Shown in pieces: positions 1 to 7,294 of a DNA stretch of 23,814 nt (position 1 is the stretch's first letter; the number at the start of each line of letters is the position of its first letter). The stretch is from contig PFVP01000054.1 of assembly GCA_002790675.1 (NCBI GenBank), positions 1 to 23,814 on the forward strand, given 5' to 3'. The notes beneath the pieces are model-generated. The model worked only from the letters and a program-made list of their open reading frames with translations. It did not search any database and was not told the origin of the DNA. A program made the position numbers and the translations under genes. This DNA is from Candidatus Moranbacteria bacterium CG_4_9_14_3_um_filter_45_14 (GTDB taxonomy: Bacteria; Patescibacteriota; Minisyncoccia; Moranbacterales; UBA1568).

Positions 1-4
1 CTTC

Positions 5-13
5 AGTATAGCA
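5..13 (-). promoter_or_regulatory. Candidate extended -10 promoter element at left edge
   Basis: On the minus strand this reads TGC followed by TATACT, an extended -10 box. The same core (GTGCTATACTG) is found in the fic promoter at 1173-1183. No -35 box sits at a good distance (a TTGACA lies only 8 nt upstream), so it would depend on the extended element. It would drive a gene beyond the left edge of the window, which cannot be checked here. Confidence 0.3.
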
Positions 14-28
14 CTTTCTGTCAACTTA

Positions 29-59
29 CTTTACTTGGAAACCCGACTTCCGAGTAAAG
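29..59. repeat. 12-bp hairpin downstream of fic
   Basis: The arms 29-40 and 48-59 pair over 12 positions around a 7-nt loop; position 36/52 is a wobble on plus-strand RNA and a mismatch on minus-strand RNA. It lies 31 nt past the fic stop, between fic and the candidate promoter at 5-13. No T-tract follows on either strand, so it is not a canonical intrinsic terminator. It may be a 3'-end or processing hairpin. Confidence 0.4.
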
Positions 60-90
60 ATAAGAGGTGCAAGATGAGTGAATTAAAAGG

Positions 91-1143
91 CTATTTCAAC
101 ATATAGGCCGATGAAGGACCTTTGCCAACTTGTTTGATTGTTCCTATTTTTTTCAGTCTTTGCAAATGGAACTGTGCGGTTCTTTTTGGACAACCAAGAA
201 CATCAACAACATCCGATACTTTGATCCTACCCATTTTATCAATAAAGTCCAGAAGCTTCATTTGGTCATCTGCTAAATATATCTGAGAATCGACGTCACC
301 GCTCACTTTTCGTGAAGATAATAGCGAAATTTTATTCTTTACATCGTCAATTTCTTCCTTGAAACCTAGCGTAAAATATTCAAGCCATAGTGTGAAATCT
401 ACTTTTCTCTCAGAATATGTCTTCCCTATATTGATTGCCTTATAATAATCCTGACGATCTCTATTATAATAATCCTCCAATGCGAATAGTTTTCGGAAGT
501 CGTACCTTCGTTTGTATAAGATGAGAGTTGCCATGGCTCTTGCGGTGCGCCCATTGCCATCAGCAAAGGGATGAATGGCTGCAATTTCCTGATGCACGAT
601 ACCGGCCACGATCACAGGATTAATTTCTTCTTCACTCTTACTAATCCAACTTATTAGATTTTCACAGAGAGTCGGGACTTTTTCTGCGTCTGGACCAGTA
701 TATATAACTTCCGTCGGCATTCCTAATCTCCGTCTCACAACATAAACAGGACTCTTTCTATAATGACCCGATTGTTCTTTTGGTAAAGTTTTGTGCGTCA
801 CTAATTTGTGAATTTTCAGCAATATCTTTTCTGTGATGATTCGTTTTTCTTGTACAATTTTTTCAATATATTTCAAGGCGTTGAGATAATTCTGTACTTC
901 AAAAATATCACGATCTGGCGCATCTATCTTTTTCTTTCCTACAAGAGCCTCAACTTCATAAGCATTCAACTGATTCCCCTCAATAGCTGTTGAATTGTGC
1001 ACCGATCGCACCAAAGCCTGTCGGCGCAACTTCAATTCATTCTTCGGTAAAATTCGAGCATGCTCAATAACAGACTTCACTTCGGCAATAGAAGTAAGCA
1101 TTGCAACAATACTATCTGTCAACGTATATTTTGGCTTAAACAT
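91..1143 (-). CDS. Fic family protein (autoinhibited adenylyltransferase type) with C-terminal winged helix
   Basis: Fic enzymes usually transfer AMP from ATP to a hydroxyl side chain of a target protein. Numbered from the ATG at 1143 (350 aa), the active-site loop HPFADGNGRTAR is at residues 191-202 and matches HPFx(D/E)GNGRxxR with the catalytic His191. An inhibitory motif STAIEG at 51-56 matches (S/T)xxxE(G/N) and lies before the Fic core, which is the class II arrangement of self-inhibited Fic proteins. The last ~60 residues look like a winged helix (DDQMKLLDFIDKMGRIKVSD, then a second helix pair), so the protein may bind DNA. An in-frame TTG at 1161 would add 6 residues, but the promoter at 1174-1202 predicts a transcript start near 1167, so the ATG, with a leader of about 24 nt, is preferred. 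No separate antitoxin gene is next to it. The target protein is unknown. The gene looks somewhat AT-richer than the core genes, so lateral acquisition is possible but not shown. Confidence 0.93.
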   Translation of the reverse strand: MFKPKYTLTDSIVAMLTSIAEVKSVIEHARILPKNELKLRRQALVRSVHNSTAIEGNQLNAYEVEALVGKKKIDAPDRDIFEVQNYLNALKYIEKIVQEKRIITEKILLKIHKLVTHKTLPKEQSGHYRKSPVYVVRRRLGMPTEVIYTGPDAEKVPTLCENLISWISKSEEEINPVIVAGIVHQEIAAIHPFADGNGRTARAMATLILYKRRYDFRKLFALEDYYNRDRQDYYKAINIGKTYSERKVDFTLWLEYFTLGFKEEIDDVKNKISLLSSRKVSGDVDSQIYLADDQMKLLDFIDKMGRIKVSDVVDVLGCPKRTAQFHLQRLKKIGTIKQVGKGPSSAYMLK

Positions 1144-1173
1144 AGTGTTTTTACATTCCAATTACGTACTAAC

Positions 1174-1202
1174 AGTATAGCACAAAAATGATAATCGCGC
1201 AA
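1174..1202 (-). promoter_or_regulatory. fic promoter (-35 and extended -10)
   Basis: On the minus strand TTGCGC (1197-1202) and TATACT (1174-1179) are separated by 17 nt, and TGC directly precedes the -10 box. The core TTTTGTGCTATA is shared with the rnpB promoter. The predicted start near 1167 leaves a leader of about 24 nt to the ATG at 1143. Confidence 0.65.
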
Positions 1203-1213
1203 TAATCGCGCAA
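1192..1213. repeat. Perfect 11-bp tandem repeat over the fic -35 box (operator candidate)
   Basis: TAATCGCGCAA occurs twice, at 1192-1202 and 1203-1213, with no spacer. The promoter-proximal copy contains the -35 box of fic. An 11-bp period is about one helical turn, which would put two binding sites on the same DNA face. Autoregulation by the winged helix of the Fic protein is a natural hypothesis, but it is inference only. Confidence 0.6.
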
Positions 1214-1273
1214 AGATTTTCTGTTTTTATTTTACTAAATAGAAAGGAACTGGTTCATCAGAATTTGCAATGT

Positions 1274-1327
1274 GCATTTTTTGCACATACTGATTTTTCC
1301 ATCCAAAGCAGTTGTTGCAAAAAATGC
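1274..1327. repeat. Perfect 12-bp inverted repeat in the fic / membrane-protein gap
   Basis: GCATTTTTTGCA at 1274-1285 is the exact reverse complement of TGCAAAAAATGC at 1316-1327, with 30 nt between the arms. It lies past the 3' end of the small membrane protein gene (1387-1785) and upstream of the fic promoter. It could be a hairpin at the end of the operon transcript or a protein-binding site. The rest of the 1214-1386 gap shows no coding signal. Confidence 0.5.
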
Positions 1328-1364
1328 AAGAACTGAATTACGCTTTAAAAAGCTTATTCGCTCG

Positions 1365-1387
1365 ATTTGGAAGCTCAGCTTCCAAAT
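1365..1387 (-). terminator. Hairpin at the 3' end of the lipase operon
   Basis: ATTTGGAAGC and GCTTCCAAAT form a perfect 10-bp stem with a 3-nt loop. The first stem base on the minus strand is part of the TAA stop of the 1387-1785 gene. There is no T-run after it, so it is either a non-canonical terminator or a 3'-end stabilising structure. The stem itself is unambiguous. Confidence 0.45.
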
Positions 1388-1785
1388 TATTTCTGAAGCT
1401 TCCATTTTGTTCGGATGATGAGAATGAGGCTGATAATCATAAAAAGGAGAGAAGTGAAAAAGGCTATACGCCCTTTGTCAACAGGAAACATCCAATCAGA
1501 AGCATAAGCTGGCGCAAGGAGAATAGCTATCATCGAAACTGGTACCCATACCCGAGCAAATCTCCACCAGGATTGAAACACTTCATCTCGCATAAAATAG
1601 GTAACGAGGGAAAAGAAAAAGAGAGGGAGGATAGGGAAAAATAACAAAATGATTCCGGATAGAACGTCCATACAATGGCCGTATTCTATTCCCCCACATA
1701 AACGAAATGTTCCGATTCTATCAAGAGTAAGAGATGTTATTGCTAAAATCCCAGAGATAATCAACACTATTTTTTTCATATTCAT
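1387..1785 (-). CDS. Small multi-pass membrane protein of unknown function
   Basis: I do not recognise this 132-residue protein. It shows about four hydrophobic segments, near residues 4-22, 41-64, 78-94 and 108-125. Two cysteines near residues 30 and 38 (in LCGGIEYGHC) lie in the first loop, and an aromatic, charged stretch (RDEVFQSWWRFARVW) lies between the second and third segments. It begins 10 nt after the stop of the lipase gene and ends at a hairpin, so it is probably the last gene of the lipase operon. No Shine-Dalgarno is visible before the ATG at 1785; a second ATG two codons later is equally possible. A link to the lipase (anchoring, export or immunity) is only suggested by position. 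Confidence 0.75.
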   Translation of the reverse strand: MNMKKIVLIISGILAITSLTLDRIGTFRLCGGIEYGHCMDVLSGIILLFFPILPLFFFSLVTYFMRDEVFQSWWRFARVWVPVSMIAILLAPAYASDWMFPVDKGRIAFFTSLLFMIISLILIIRTKWKLQK

Positions 1786-1795
1786 ATACTTTTAC

Positions 1796-4700
1796 TTAAT
1801 AATTTATTTTTATAACTCCTTTCTCTGTGGTCATCGATGGAATGATCATACCCGATACTTTCTCTTTGACTGACTGTTTTTCGTTTTCTTCATCTTCTCT
1901 TTCTTCATCATCATCTCTCTCTCGTGGCTTGTCCAGTATCCACGTTTCATTCCGTTTCGGCAAATAGCGCAAGCGTAGTGATGATTGGTCGACTCTCATA
2001 TAAGCAGAGAAGGCTTCATATATTGTTGGGAGGCTCAAACGCCACTGATACTGCATCTTCGTATCACTGAGAAGAAATATTACTCCATCATACACTATTG
2101 ATTGCCATTTGAGATCGATACGATCTTCCTTATCTTTTTCTTTGAGAAAAACAAGCACTGTCGTATGATCAGCTTCATCGCGTAGTGTGGTCATCACTCT
2201 TGTTCTTCCATTTTCACCTTGCCTTCCCTCCTCATCATTCTTCTTCATATTTGATTGATTTCTCTTCTTATCTCTCTTTTCTGATTTTTTCTCATACATT
2301 TGAGATAAGGAACCCTCGGCTGTCATTGATACTGCACTGAGGTTATCGATACCAATAACCTCAAGTTTTTGAGTTACCGAGTTGAATGTGACTCTAGCTT
2401 CAGGTGCGGTTTTGTCTATCTTGATTGTTTTCGTTTGTATAGATTCTCCGCTTCCCTGCGTATTCGTAGAAAAATATCGCACCGTTGTTATTCCCTCCGC
2501 TGTGACAACTAATGGACTGGCGTAGATATTCCAAGTAACTCCTTCATCGAGAGAGTATGAGATGTGGTCTACGCCAGTTTCTGAGTCTTGAGCAGTAAAA
2601 GTGACGGTCACATCACTCGCATACCAATCGTTCATCCCTACTGTACCGACAAGAGAAATATCTGTCACTGGTGGAGTGGCGTCAAAGACAACCGGATCGC
2701 CTACCTGTGATGCAATAACGAAATCATCTGTCCCATCACTCTCTCGATCAATACGAAGAGGAGAAGCACTCGAAAGATCAGTAGGGATATCCAAAGAAAC
2801 TTTCGTCGTATCCGTCGTAGGCATATCCTGAAAGGTCATCTGACCAAGAACGATATCACCTTGTAATTCTTTCACCTCGAGAGTGAATCTTCCTGTATCA
2901 TAGCCATCAAGTGTGAGGTGTGTCGGTATGGATTCATCTGAAAAAATATATTTCACCTCACCGAATTGACGATAGTACGTTCCCGGAATTTGCTCTTCGA
3001 CCTGTCCAGTAGTAGGAGAAACCCCTGTATGATGACCTTCATCATCATAGAGATCAAGTGTGAGCGGAGAATGGAGAACATATTCAAGCCGTTTATCCGT
3101 AGAGAGAGGCACTTCAGTCGAGAGATAGGTATAATCAGAGAGAGGTTTCACAGTGTGCGTCACTGTATCCACAATGAAACCATTTATTTGTGGAGTCTCA
3201 AATATTTTGGAATGCTCAACGCCAAAAAAACCAAGTCCGGTTTCAAATGGATTGTCTGTGTTATACCTTTTTAGATTTACCCAATATCGTGTTGCCCCAT
3301 CATCTTCATTCATCCAGAGAGCACTCGGTGTCACTACTGTGCCATCACCATCGAGCGTGAAATGCGGAGTCGCTCTCATAACATCTGCACTTGTAGAACA
3401 CAAGCCACTTCCTTTGTCACAAGCATATCCTTTTTCCGTATCATAGTGCACACCATCCACCGTGGCCGGCACTCCCCATCCTGCTATTTCTATCACTTCC
3501 ACGCCGGCCGGTACTCGCCATTCATCGAGAGTCTGATGTTCTCCTCCGGCTTGATCGAGGAGATTCTGATGAAGTGTACTCGGTGTTTCGATATCACTAT
3601 CATCTGCTGAAACACGGTTTGCTGTGTCCGTCAGAAATGTTTGTAATGTATCAAAAGAAGAAATGTTCTCACCATACGTCGCTGCCCAATCTGGTAATTT
3701 TACCGGATCAAAAGTCACTACCGGTGTCGTCACCATCGTGAAATACTTTTCAGATGGAAGGAGTTGATAGACTCCGGGCATATACTCTGCGAGTCCACGA
3801 GCTGTTTTCTGGGAAGTAATAAGTCCGGCGACGTGATCTTGATCAAATCCATTGAGCATCGCAGGGATACTCATCGGTGTACCTACCTGTGGAACCGCCA
3901 CAAATATGACTCTATCAATAAGCTTGGCCGTTTCTTCATCGCCCAGTGTCTCCATCATTTTTTTTGCTACAAGTCCACCATTGGAATGTGCGATAATCGT
4001 CACTTTCCCAGTCCTTGAACTCTCTGCGAGACGATGAAGTTCTGTCACTATATATGGAGACGGTGAAGAATGATTGTATGAGATACTGCCGTCATCAGTG
4101 GACGTACCATTCTTCACGATATCATCATACGATAATCGCCAATCATACGGTGTGGCTTTCCAATCGTTAATAAGATGATCAACATCTTTCAGTTTATTCA
4201 TCGTATCAATGAAGGATTTATATATATTTGATCCAGTAACATCTAATTCATCAATAACAGCATTCTCTTTTGTATACACATCAAAAAGATTTGTACTCTT
4301 GCCATTTGTATCAAGATATAACTTGTGAACATCATCATTACGATTCGGTTCCCACAATTGATTTTCGCAATTTACAAGAAGACAACCGGGATCATCTTTC
4401 GCGTACAGTCGGCTCGATTCTATCCCTGGCAGAAACATCACATTCGAGAAACAGTTTTCTGTGCAGACATCAGATGATGAGGAAGCGAAATGATCGAGCC
4501 AAGGTATGAAATTTATGGTACCAATAATTTTCTGATATGGCCTAGGATAATAATCACCACAATCGAGAGTACAAGCAATAGGACCATTCGCATCGTCCCA
4601 CCAATTATTACTCATATCCAGATTTCCATATTGAACAGCACTCACAACATCAATATCATTGGACACGAAATTTGACTGATGGAAGTTAATGCCAAAACCG

Positions 4701-5257
4701 TTATTTCGATTCAAATATACCGCGAGTGCATTATTATGAAAATTTGCCCCCTCAATGTCAAGTGTGCCTGTATCACGCACAGTGAATGCTCCACGATATA
4801 GCCACATCGCTTCTGCATGTTGAATGAAAGTATCTCTTTTTTCCCTTCCTATCAAAAAAGTTTCGAAAGCACTCCCTCCCCCAGAAACATCTATATTTCT
4901 CGCATAAATGTTTCCAAAGCCATCGATAGAATAAACATCATCAACATTCGCAGTATTTCTCTTCCGAAAAAGAACAGGATCACTCGGAGTGCCATTTACC
5001 CTGAGATTCCCTTCTACAGTGATACCTGATCGCCCTTCAAATTCTATGATGGCACCATGTTTGATCGTGAGTGTGGCACCATTTACGATAGTAACATAGC
5101 CCGATATTGTTTGCAGACCAGACCACTCGGTATCTTCTTCTATCATCAAATCGACTGCGCTGGCAGGTGAAACACTAACGAAAAAACTGAAATTGATGGG
5201 CGAAAATACAAATATAAGAATCAGTGAAAGAACACTGGCGGCTCTAATGACTTTCAT
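1796..5257 (-). CDS. Secreted beta-helix / LCAT-like alpha/beta-hydrolase (lipase or acyltransferase) with Ig-like domain
   Basis: A 1153-residue exported protein. A Sec signal peptide spans about residues 1-34 (Lys/Arg start, hydrophobic core, cleavage near ASA-VD). Residues ~45-255 look like a right-handed beta-helix, ending in the typical NNWWDDANGP and PWL turns. Residues ~270-700 are an alpha/beta-hydrolase of the lecithin:cholesterol acyltransferase type: FLPGIESSRL (275-284), PYDWR (370-374), nucleophile Ser425 in AHSNGG, likely Asp638 in GDGTV and likely His682 in VEHSKIF. After a beta-rich module (~710-850) comes an Ig-like domain with sequence resembling bacterial surface proteins (~855-950). 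Two highly charged linkers follow (~988-1020 and ~1110-1133). The eight cysteines form four close pairs, as in disulfide-bonded secreted proteins. There is no LPXTG motif or C-terminal membrane anchor. Start ATG 5257 overlaps the upstream small gene by 14 bp and has no Shine-Dalgarno, which suggests translational coupling. The substrate is unknown; lipids of a host or neighbouring cell are possible. Confidence 0.9.
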   Translation of the reverse strand: MKVIRAASVLSLILIFVFSPINFSFFVSVSPASAVDLMIEEDTEWSGLQTISGYVTIVNGATLTIKHGAIIEFEGRSGITVEGNLRVNGTPSDPVLFRKRNTANVDDVYSIDGFGNIYARNIDVSGGGSAFETFLIGREKRDTFIQHAEAMWLYRGAFTVRDTGTLDIEGANFHNNALAVYLNRNNGFGINFHQSNFVSNDIDVVSAVQYGNLDMSNNWWDDANGPIACTLDCGDYYPRPYQKIIGTINFIPWLDHFASSSSDVCTENCFSNVMFLPGIESSRLYAKDDPGCLLVNCENQLWEPNRNDDVHKLYLDTNGKSTNLFDVYTKENAVIDELDVTGSNIYKSFIDTMNKLKDVDHLINDWKATPYDWRLSYDDIVKNGTSTDDGSISYNHSSPSPYIVTELHRLAESSRTGKVTIIAHSNGGLVAKKMMETLGDEETAKLIDRVIFVAVPQVGTPMSIPAMLNGFDQDHVAGLITSQKTARGLAEYMPGVYQLLPSEKYFTMVTTPVVTFDPVKLPDWAATYGENISSFDTLQTFLTDTANRVSADDSDIETPSTLHQNLLDQAGGEHQTLDEWRVPAGVEVIEIAGWGVPATVDGVHYDTEKGYACDKGSGLCSTSADVMRATPHFTLDGDGTVVTPSALWMNEDDGATRYWVNLKRYNTDNPFETGLGFFGVEHSKIFETPQINGFIVDTVTHTVKPLSDYTYLSTEVPLSTDKRLEYVLHSPLTLDLYDDEGHHTGVSPTTGQVEEQIPGTYYRQFGEVKYIFSDESIPTHLTLDGYDTGRFTLEVKELQGDIVLGQMTFQDMPTTDTTKVSLDIPTDLSSASPLRIDRESDGTDDFVIASQVGDPVVFDATPPVTDISLVGTVGMNDWYASDVTVTFTAQDSETGVDHISYSLDEGVTWNIYASPLVVTAEGITTVRYFSTNTQGSGESIQTKTIKIDKTAPEARVTFNSVTQKLEVIGIDNLSAVSMTAEGSLSQMYEKKSEKRDKKRNQSNMKKNDEEGRQGENGRTRVMTTLRDEADHTTVLVFLKEKDKEDRIDLKWQSIVYDGVIFLLSDTKMQYQWRLSLPTIYEAFSAYMRVDQSSLRLRYLPKRNETWILDKPRERDDDEEREDEENEKQSVKEKVSGMIIPSMTTEKGVIKINY

Positions 5258-5525
5258 TTTTTTTGAAATATTTGATTATGAAAAAAATATTAACAGGAAG
5301 CCAGAAAAATACGATGAGATACTGAAACCAAATTAACCCATAACTCAAAAACATAAAAGATCCTATATTCACCAGAAATGATATGTTCGCTAGAACAGAA
5401 AAGAGAGTTAGAGCCTTGTATGTATTTCTTGATGTTACATAAACGGCTATTGAAACTATCATCGAAATTGCAAGCAACGCGATCGTTACCTGCATATCCA
5501 TTGCTGGATTTGAAAAGAATGACAT
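5244..5525 (-). CDS. Small membrane protein of unknown function, upstream of the lipase
   Basis: I do not recognise this 93-residue protein. It has about three hydrophobic segments (roughly residues 10-31, 38-58 and 60-82 from the ATG at 5525) and a basic tail (KYFKKNESH). Its stop lies 14 bp inside the lipase gene, so the two are almost certainly co-transcribed and probably translationally coupled. A GTG at 5561 would add 12 residues; the ATG is preferred because the extension is low-complexity and lies in AT-rich leader sequence. It could help membrane passage or release of the lipase, but only its position suggests this. Confidence 0.7.
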   Translation of the reverse strand: MSFFSNPAMDMQVTIALLAISMIVSIAVYVTSRNTYKALTLFSVLANISFLVNIGSFMFLSYGLIWFQYLIVFFWLPVNIFFIIKYFKKNESH

Positions 5526-5608
5526 ACTTTTTTCGTTAAAAATTATTTTATAAAAAACCACGCACGGTATTCTGCCGTGTTTGTTCCGAGTATTCTTCTG
5601 TTACATCC

Positions 5609-5617
5609 AGTATATCA
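5609..5617 (-). promoter_or_regulatory. Candidate extended -10 promoter for the lipase operon
   Basis: The minus strand reads TGA-TATACT, an extended -10 box. The -35 region at 17-nt spacing is T-rich (TTTTTC) and poor. A perfect TTGACA at 5645-5650 is 30 nt away, too far to pair with it. It lies between the terminator at 5768-5805 and the first gene of the operon, where a promoter is expected. Confidence 0.4.
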
Positions 5618-5676
5618 AAGAGAAGAAAGAAGAAAAAGATTTCGTGTCAAGTATTGAGGAAAGGAGAAGGGATGCA

Positions 5677-5722
5677 AGATAAGTGATGATGGGTAACTGA
5701 TACAGGATAAAGGATGGGTGAT
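5677..5722. repeat. Low-complexity TGAT/GGAT repeats in the gap before the lipase operon
   Basis: The gap 5562-5823 holds no gene. This part is built of imperfect short units such as TGATACAGGAT (5698-5708) and GGATGGGTGAT (5712-5722). The first unit recurs exactly, on the other strand, at 12736-12746, and the second recurs with one change at 12688-12698, in the gap after secF. Confidence 0.4.
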
Positions 5723-5750
5723 TTACTTAGAGGTCGAACCTCTCAGTAAA
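5722..5750. repeat. Hairpin in the sugar transferase / lipase operon gap
   Basis: TTTACT-T-AGAGGT, loop CGA, ACCTCT-C-AGTAAA forms two 6-bp stems separated by one mismatch. No T-tract follows on either strand. It sits 18 nt beyond the terminator at 5768-5805 in the minus direction and could be a backup terminator or a leader structure. Confidence 0.4.
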
Positions 5751-5767
5751 AAAGAGGAGATGGGGAG

Positions 5768-5805
5768 AAAAAAACTCCCTTTGAAAATCAGAAGGAGTCT
5801 TTTTT
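5768..5805 (-). terminator. Intrinsic terminator of the sugar transferase gene, possibly bidirectional
   Basis: On the minus strand ACTCCTT pairs with AAGGGAGT (7 bp, one wobble) and is followed directly by seven T, 26 nt after the TAG/TAA end of the sugar transferase gene at 5824. On the plus strand the same stem, with a bulge, is followed by C and six T. It separates the sugar transferase from the lipase operon. Confidence 0.7.
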
Positions 5806-5823
5806 GATGGATTTATTCGGCTA

Positions 5824-7248
5824 TTACTTGCCATTCTTGCGACGACGGAGGAGTGCTCCGGCGGTCTTGAGACAGATGATGATGTCGAGCCAGAGCGACC
5901 AATTCTCGATATAGAAAACATCGAGGTGATATTCGTCTTCGAAGGCCAAATCGGAACGTCCGGAAATCTGTGCCATTCCGGTCACTCCCGGTTTGATCGT
6001 AAGCAGACGACGATGGTATTCGGAATAACGAGCCACTTCACGTTCCTGATGCGGACGCGGACCGACGAGGCTCATACTGCCTTCGATGACATTGAAAAAT
6101 TGTGGCAATTCATCGAAAGAATACCGTTCGATGAAAGCGCCTATTTTCATCCTACGCGGATCGTCTTTGATCTTGTAGAGAACCCCCCCCTCGCGGGCGT
6201 TGCGTTCTTCGATAAGTTTCTTCTCAAATTCGAGTGCTTCTTCCAAATGCGGATTTTTCTTGGTAATGCAATATTTCCACAGCATATAACGGAATTTATA
6301 CACGAAAAATTTCTCACCGTTCTCTCCGATACGTTCATTGCGATAGATGACTGGACCGTTCGGATCCTCGAGCTTGATGAGGAGTGCAATCACGATCATC
6401 AGCGGAGAAAAGATAACCACCAAGAAAAAACCAGCCACGAAATCATATATCCGTTTCAGAACGCGCCCCCAGCCATCGAGCGGGGTGTGTTGAAACTCTA
6501 TCGTCGGCTCCCCGTTCCATATTTGCATCGTGAAACGTGTCGTCTGAAGCGATGTCGGAAAAAAACGGTAGAGAATGTTGTTAATCTGACAATAATCGAA
6601 CAGCTTCGCCTGTTCATCATCCGTCATCGAAGAATCACCGATGATGATTTCATCGATACCTTTCATCTTGCGGATTTCTTTGATGTGGGTGATGCTTGCA
6701 TCGGCGATTTGGTCTATGACGCGATAACCGAGCGACTTGTCTCTAATCAAAAGAGAACACATACTCCGCATCTTATCATTGAGGCCGATCAGGAGGACAC
6801 GATGAATACCTATCCCCTTGTTCACCAAAAGCCACTTCTGAACACGCTGGATGAGGTAACGCGCCACTACTACATAAAAAACCGCCAAGAGCCATCCGAT
6901 GATGATGATAAAGCGTGAAGAAAACCATTCCCGATTCAAGAAAACGGCGATAATCAAAATGATGAGTCCGAAAGTGATCGCTTTCATCACGCCGTAGGCT
7001 TCTTGCCAGAAACGACGTGTGACACGCATCCGATACAGTCCTTCGATAGCCAGAATGGCCAAGAAGAAAGGAGCTACCATGAACGCGAAACTGAGATAAT
7101 CATAAAACGTCAGATTGAATACGCGGGAAACATAGGCTTCGAATATCGGCATACCACGCAGGAAATAAGCGGTGATGGCGGCCAAAATAATCATCAAAAA
7201 ATCGACGGGGACTTGGATAGAACTGAAAAATATTTCTGAACGCTTCAC
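5824..7248 (-). CDS. Polyprenyl-phosphate sugar-1-phosphate transferase (exopolysaccharide initiating type)
   Basis: This 474-residue membrane enzyme moves a sugar-1-phosphate from a nucleotide sugar to undecaprenyl phosphate, the first step of surface glycan assembly. The N-terminal part has about five hydrophobic segments (13-31, 52-70, 87-104, 112-130 and a weaker one), then a soluble Rossmann-like region (148-205, starting HRVLLIGLND). The catalytic half begins with the re-entrant helix (~268-292) and contains KFRYM (318-322), the Asp-Glu dyad in FDELPQFFNV (Asp379, Glu380), GSMSLVGPRP (390-399) and KPGVTGMAQISGRSD (419-433). About 40 residues rich in Lys/Glu are present between KFRYM and the DDPR motif. 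The GTG at 7248 is chosen as start because no in-frame ATG precedes the first membrane segment. The gene begins 42 nt after RNase P RNA and may have a promoter overlapping the 3' end of rnpB. The sugar specificity cannot be read from the sequence. Confidence 0.92.
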   Translation of the reverse strand: MKRSEIFFSSIQVPVDFLMIILAAITAYFLRGMPIFEAYVSRVFNLTFYDYLSFAFMVAPFFLAILAIEGLYRMRVTRRFWQEAYGVMKAITFGLIILIIAVFLNREWFSSRFIIIIGWLLAVFYVVVARYLIQRVQKWLLVNKGIGIHRVLLIGLNDKMRSMCSLLIRDKSLGYRVIDQIADASITHIKEIRKMKGIDEIIIGDSSMTDDEQAKLFDYCQINNILYRFFPTSLQTTRFTMQIWNGEPTIEFQHTPLDGWGRVLKRIYDFVAGFFLVVIFSPLMIVIALLIKLEDPNGPVIYRNERIGENGEKFFVYKFRYMLWKYCITKKNPHLEEALEFEKKLIEERNAREGGVLYKIKDDPRRMKIGAFIERYSFDELPQFFNVIEGSMSLVGPRPHQEREVARYSEYHRRLLTIKPGVTGMAQISGRSDLAFEDEYHLDVFYIENWSLWLDIIICLKTAGALLRRRKNGK

Positions 7249-7265
7249 TTCTTTGAAATCATCGA

Positions 7266-7294
7266 ATTATACATTTTCTCATTCTTTTTCAAAA
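7266..7294 (-). promoter_or_regulatory. Candidate sugar transferase promoter overlapping the rnpB 3' end
   Basis: On the minus strand TATAAT (7266-7271), preceded by TG, lies 17 nt from TTTTGA (7289-7294), whose bases are the last nucleotides of rnpB. A start near 7259 would leave a leader of only about 11 nt before the GTG at 7248. The alternative is read-through from rnpB. Confidence 0.45.

Noticed and set aside
1312..1644. 110-codon plus-strand frame opposite the small membrane protein
   Set aside because: The minus frame has clear membrane segments and operon spacing; the plus frame is an arginine/serine-rich shadow.
5727..5921. 64-codon minus-strand frame overlapping the 3' end of the sugar transferase
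   Set aside because: Out of frame with the transferase and runs across its terminator; no plausible protein features.
5926..6918. 330-codon open frame on the plus strand
   Set aside because: It lies wholly opposite the sugar transferase gene, whose motifs are complete; the plus-strand protein has no recognisable motif and is Cys/His/Arg-rich in the manner of shadow frames.
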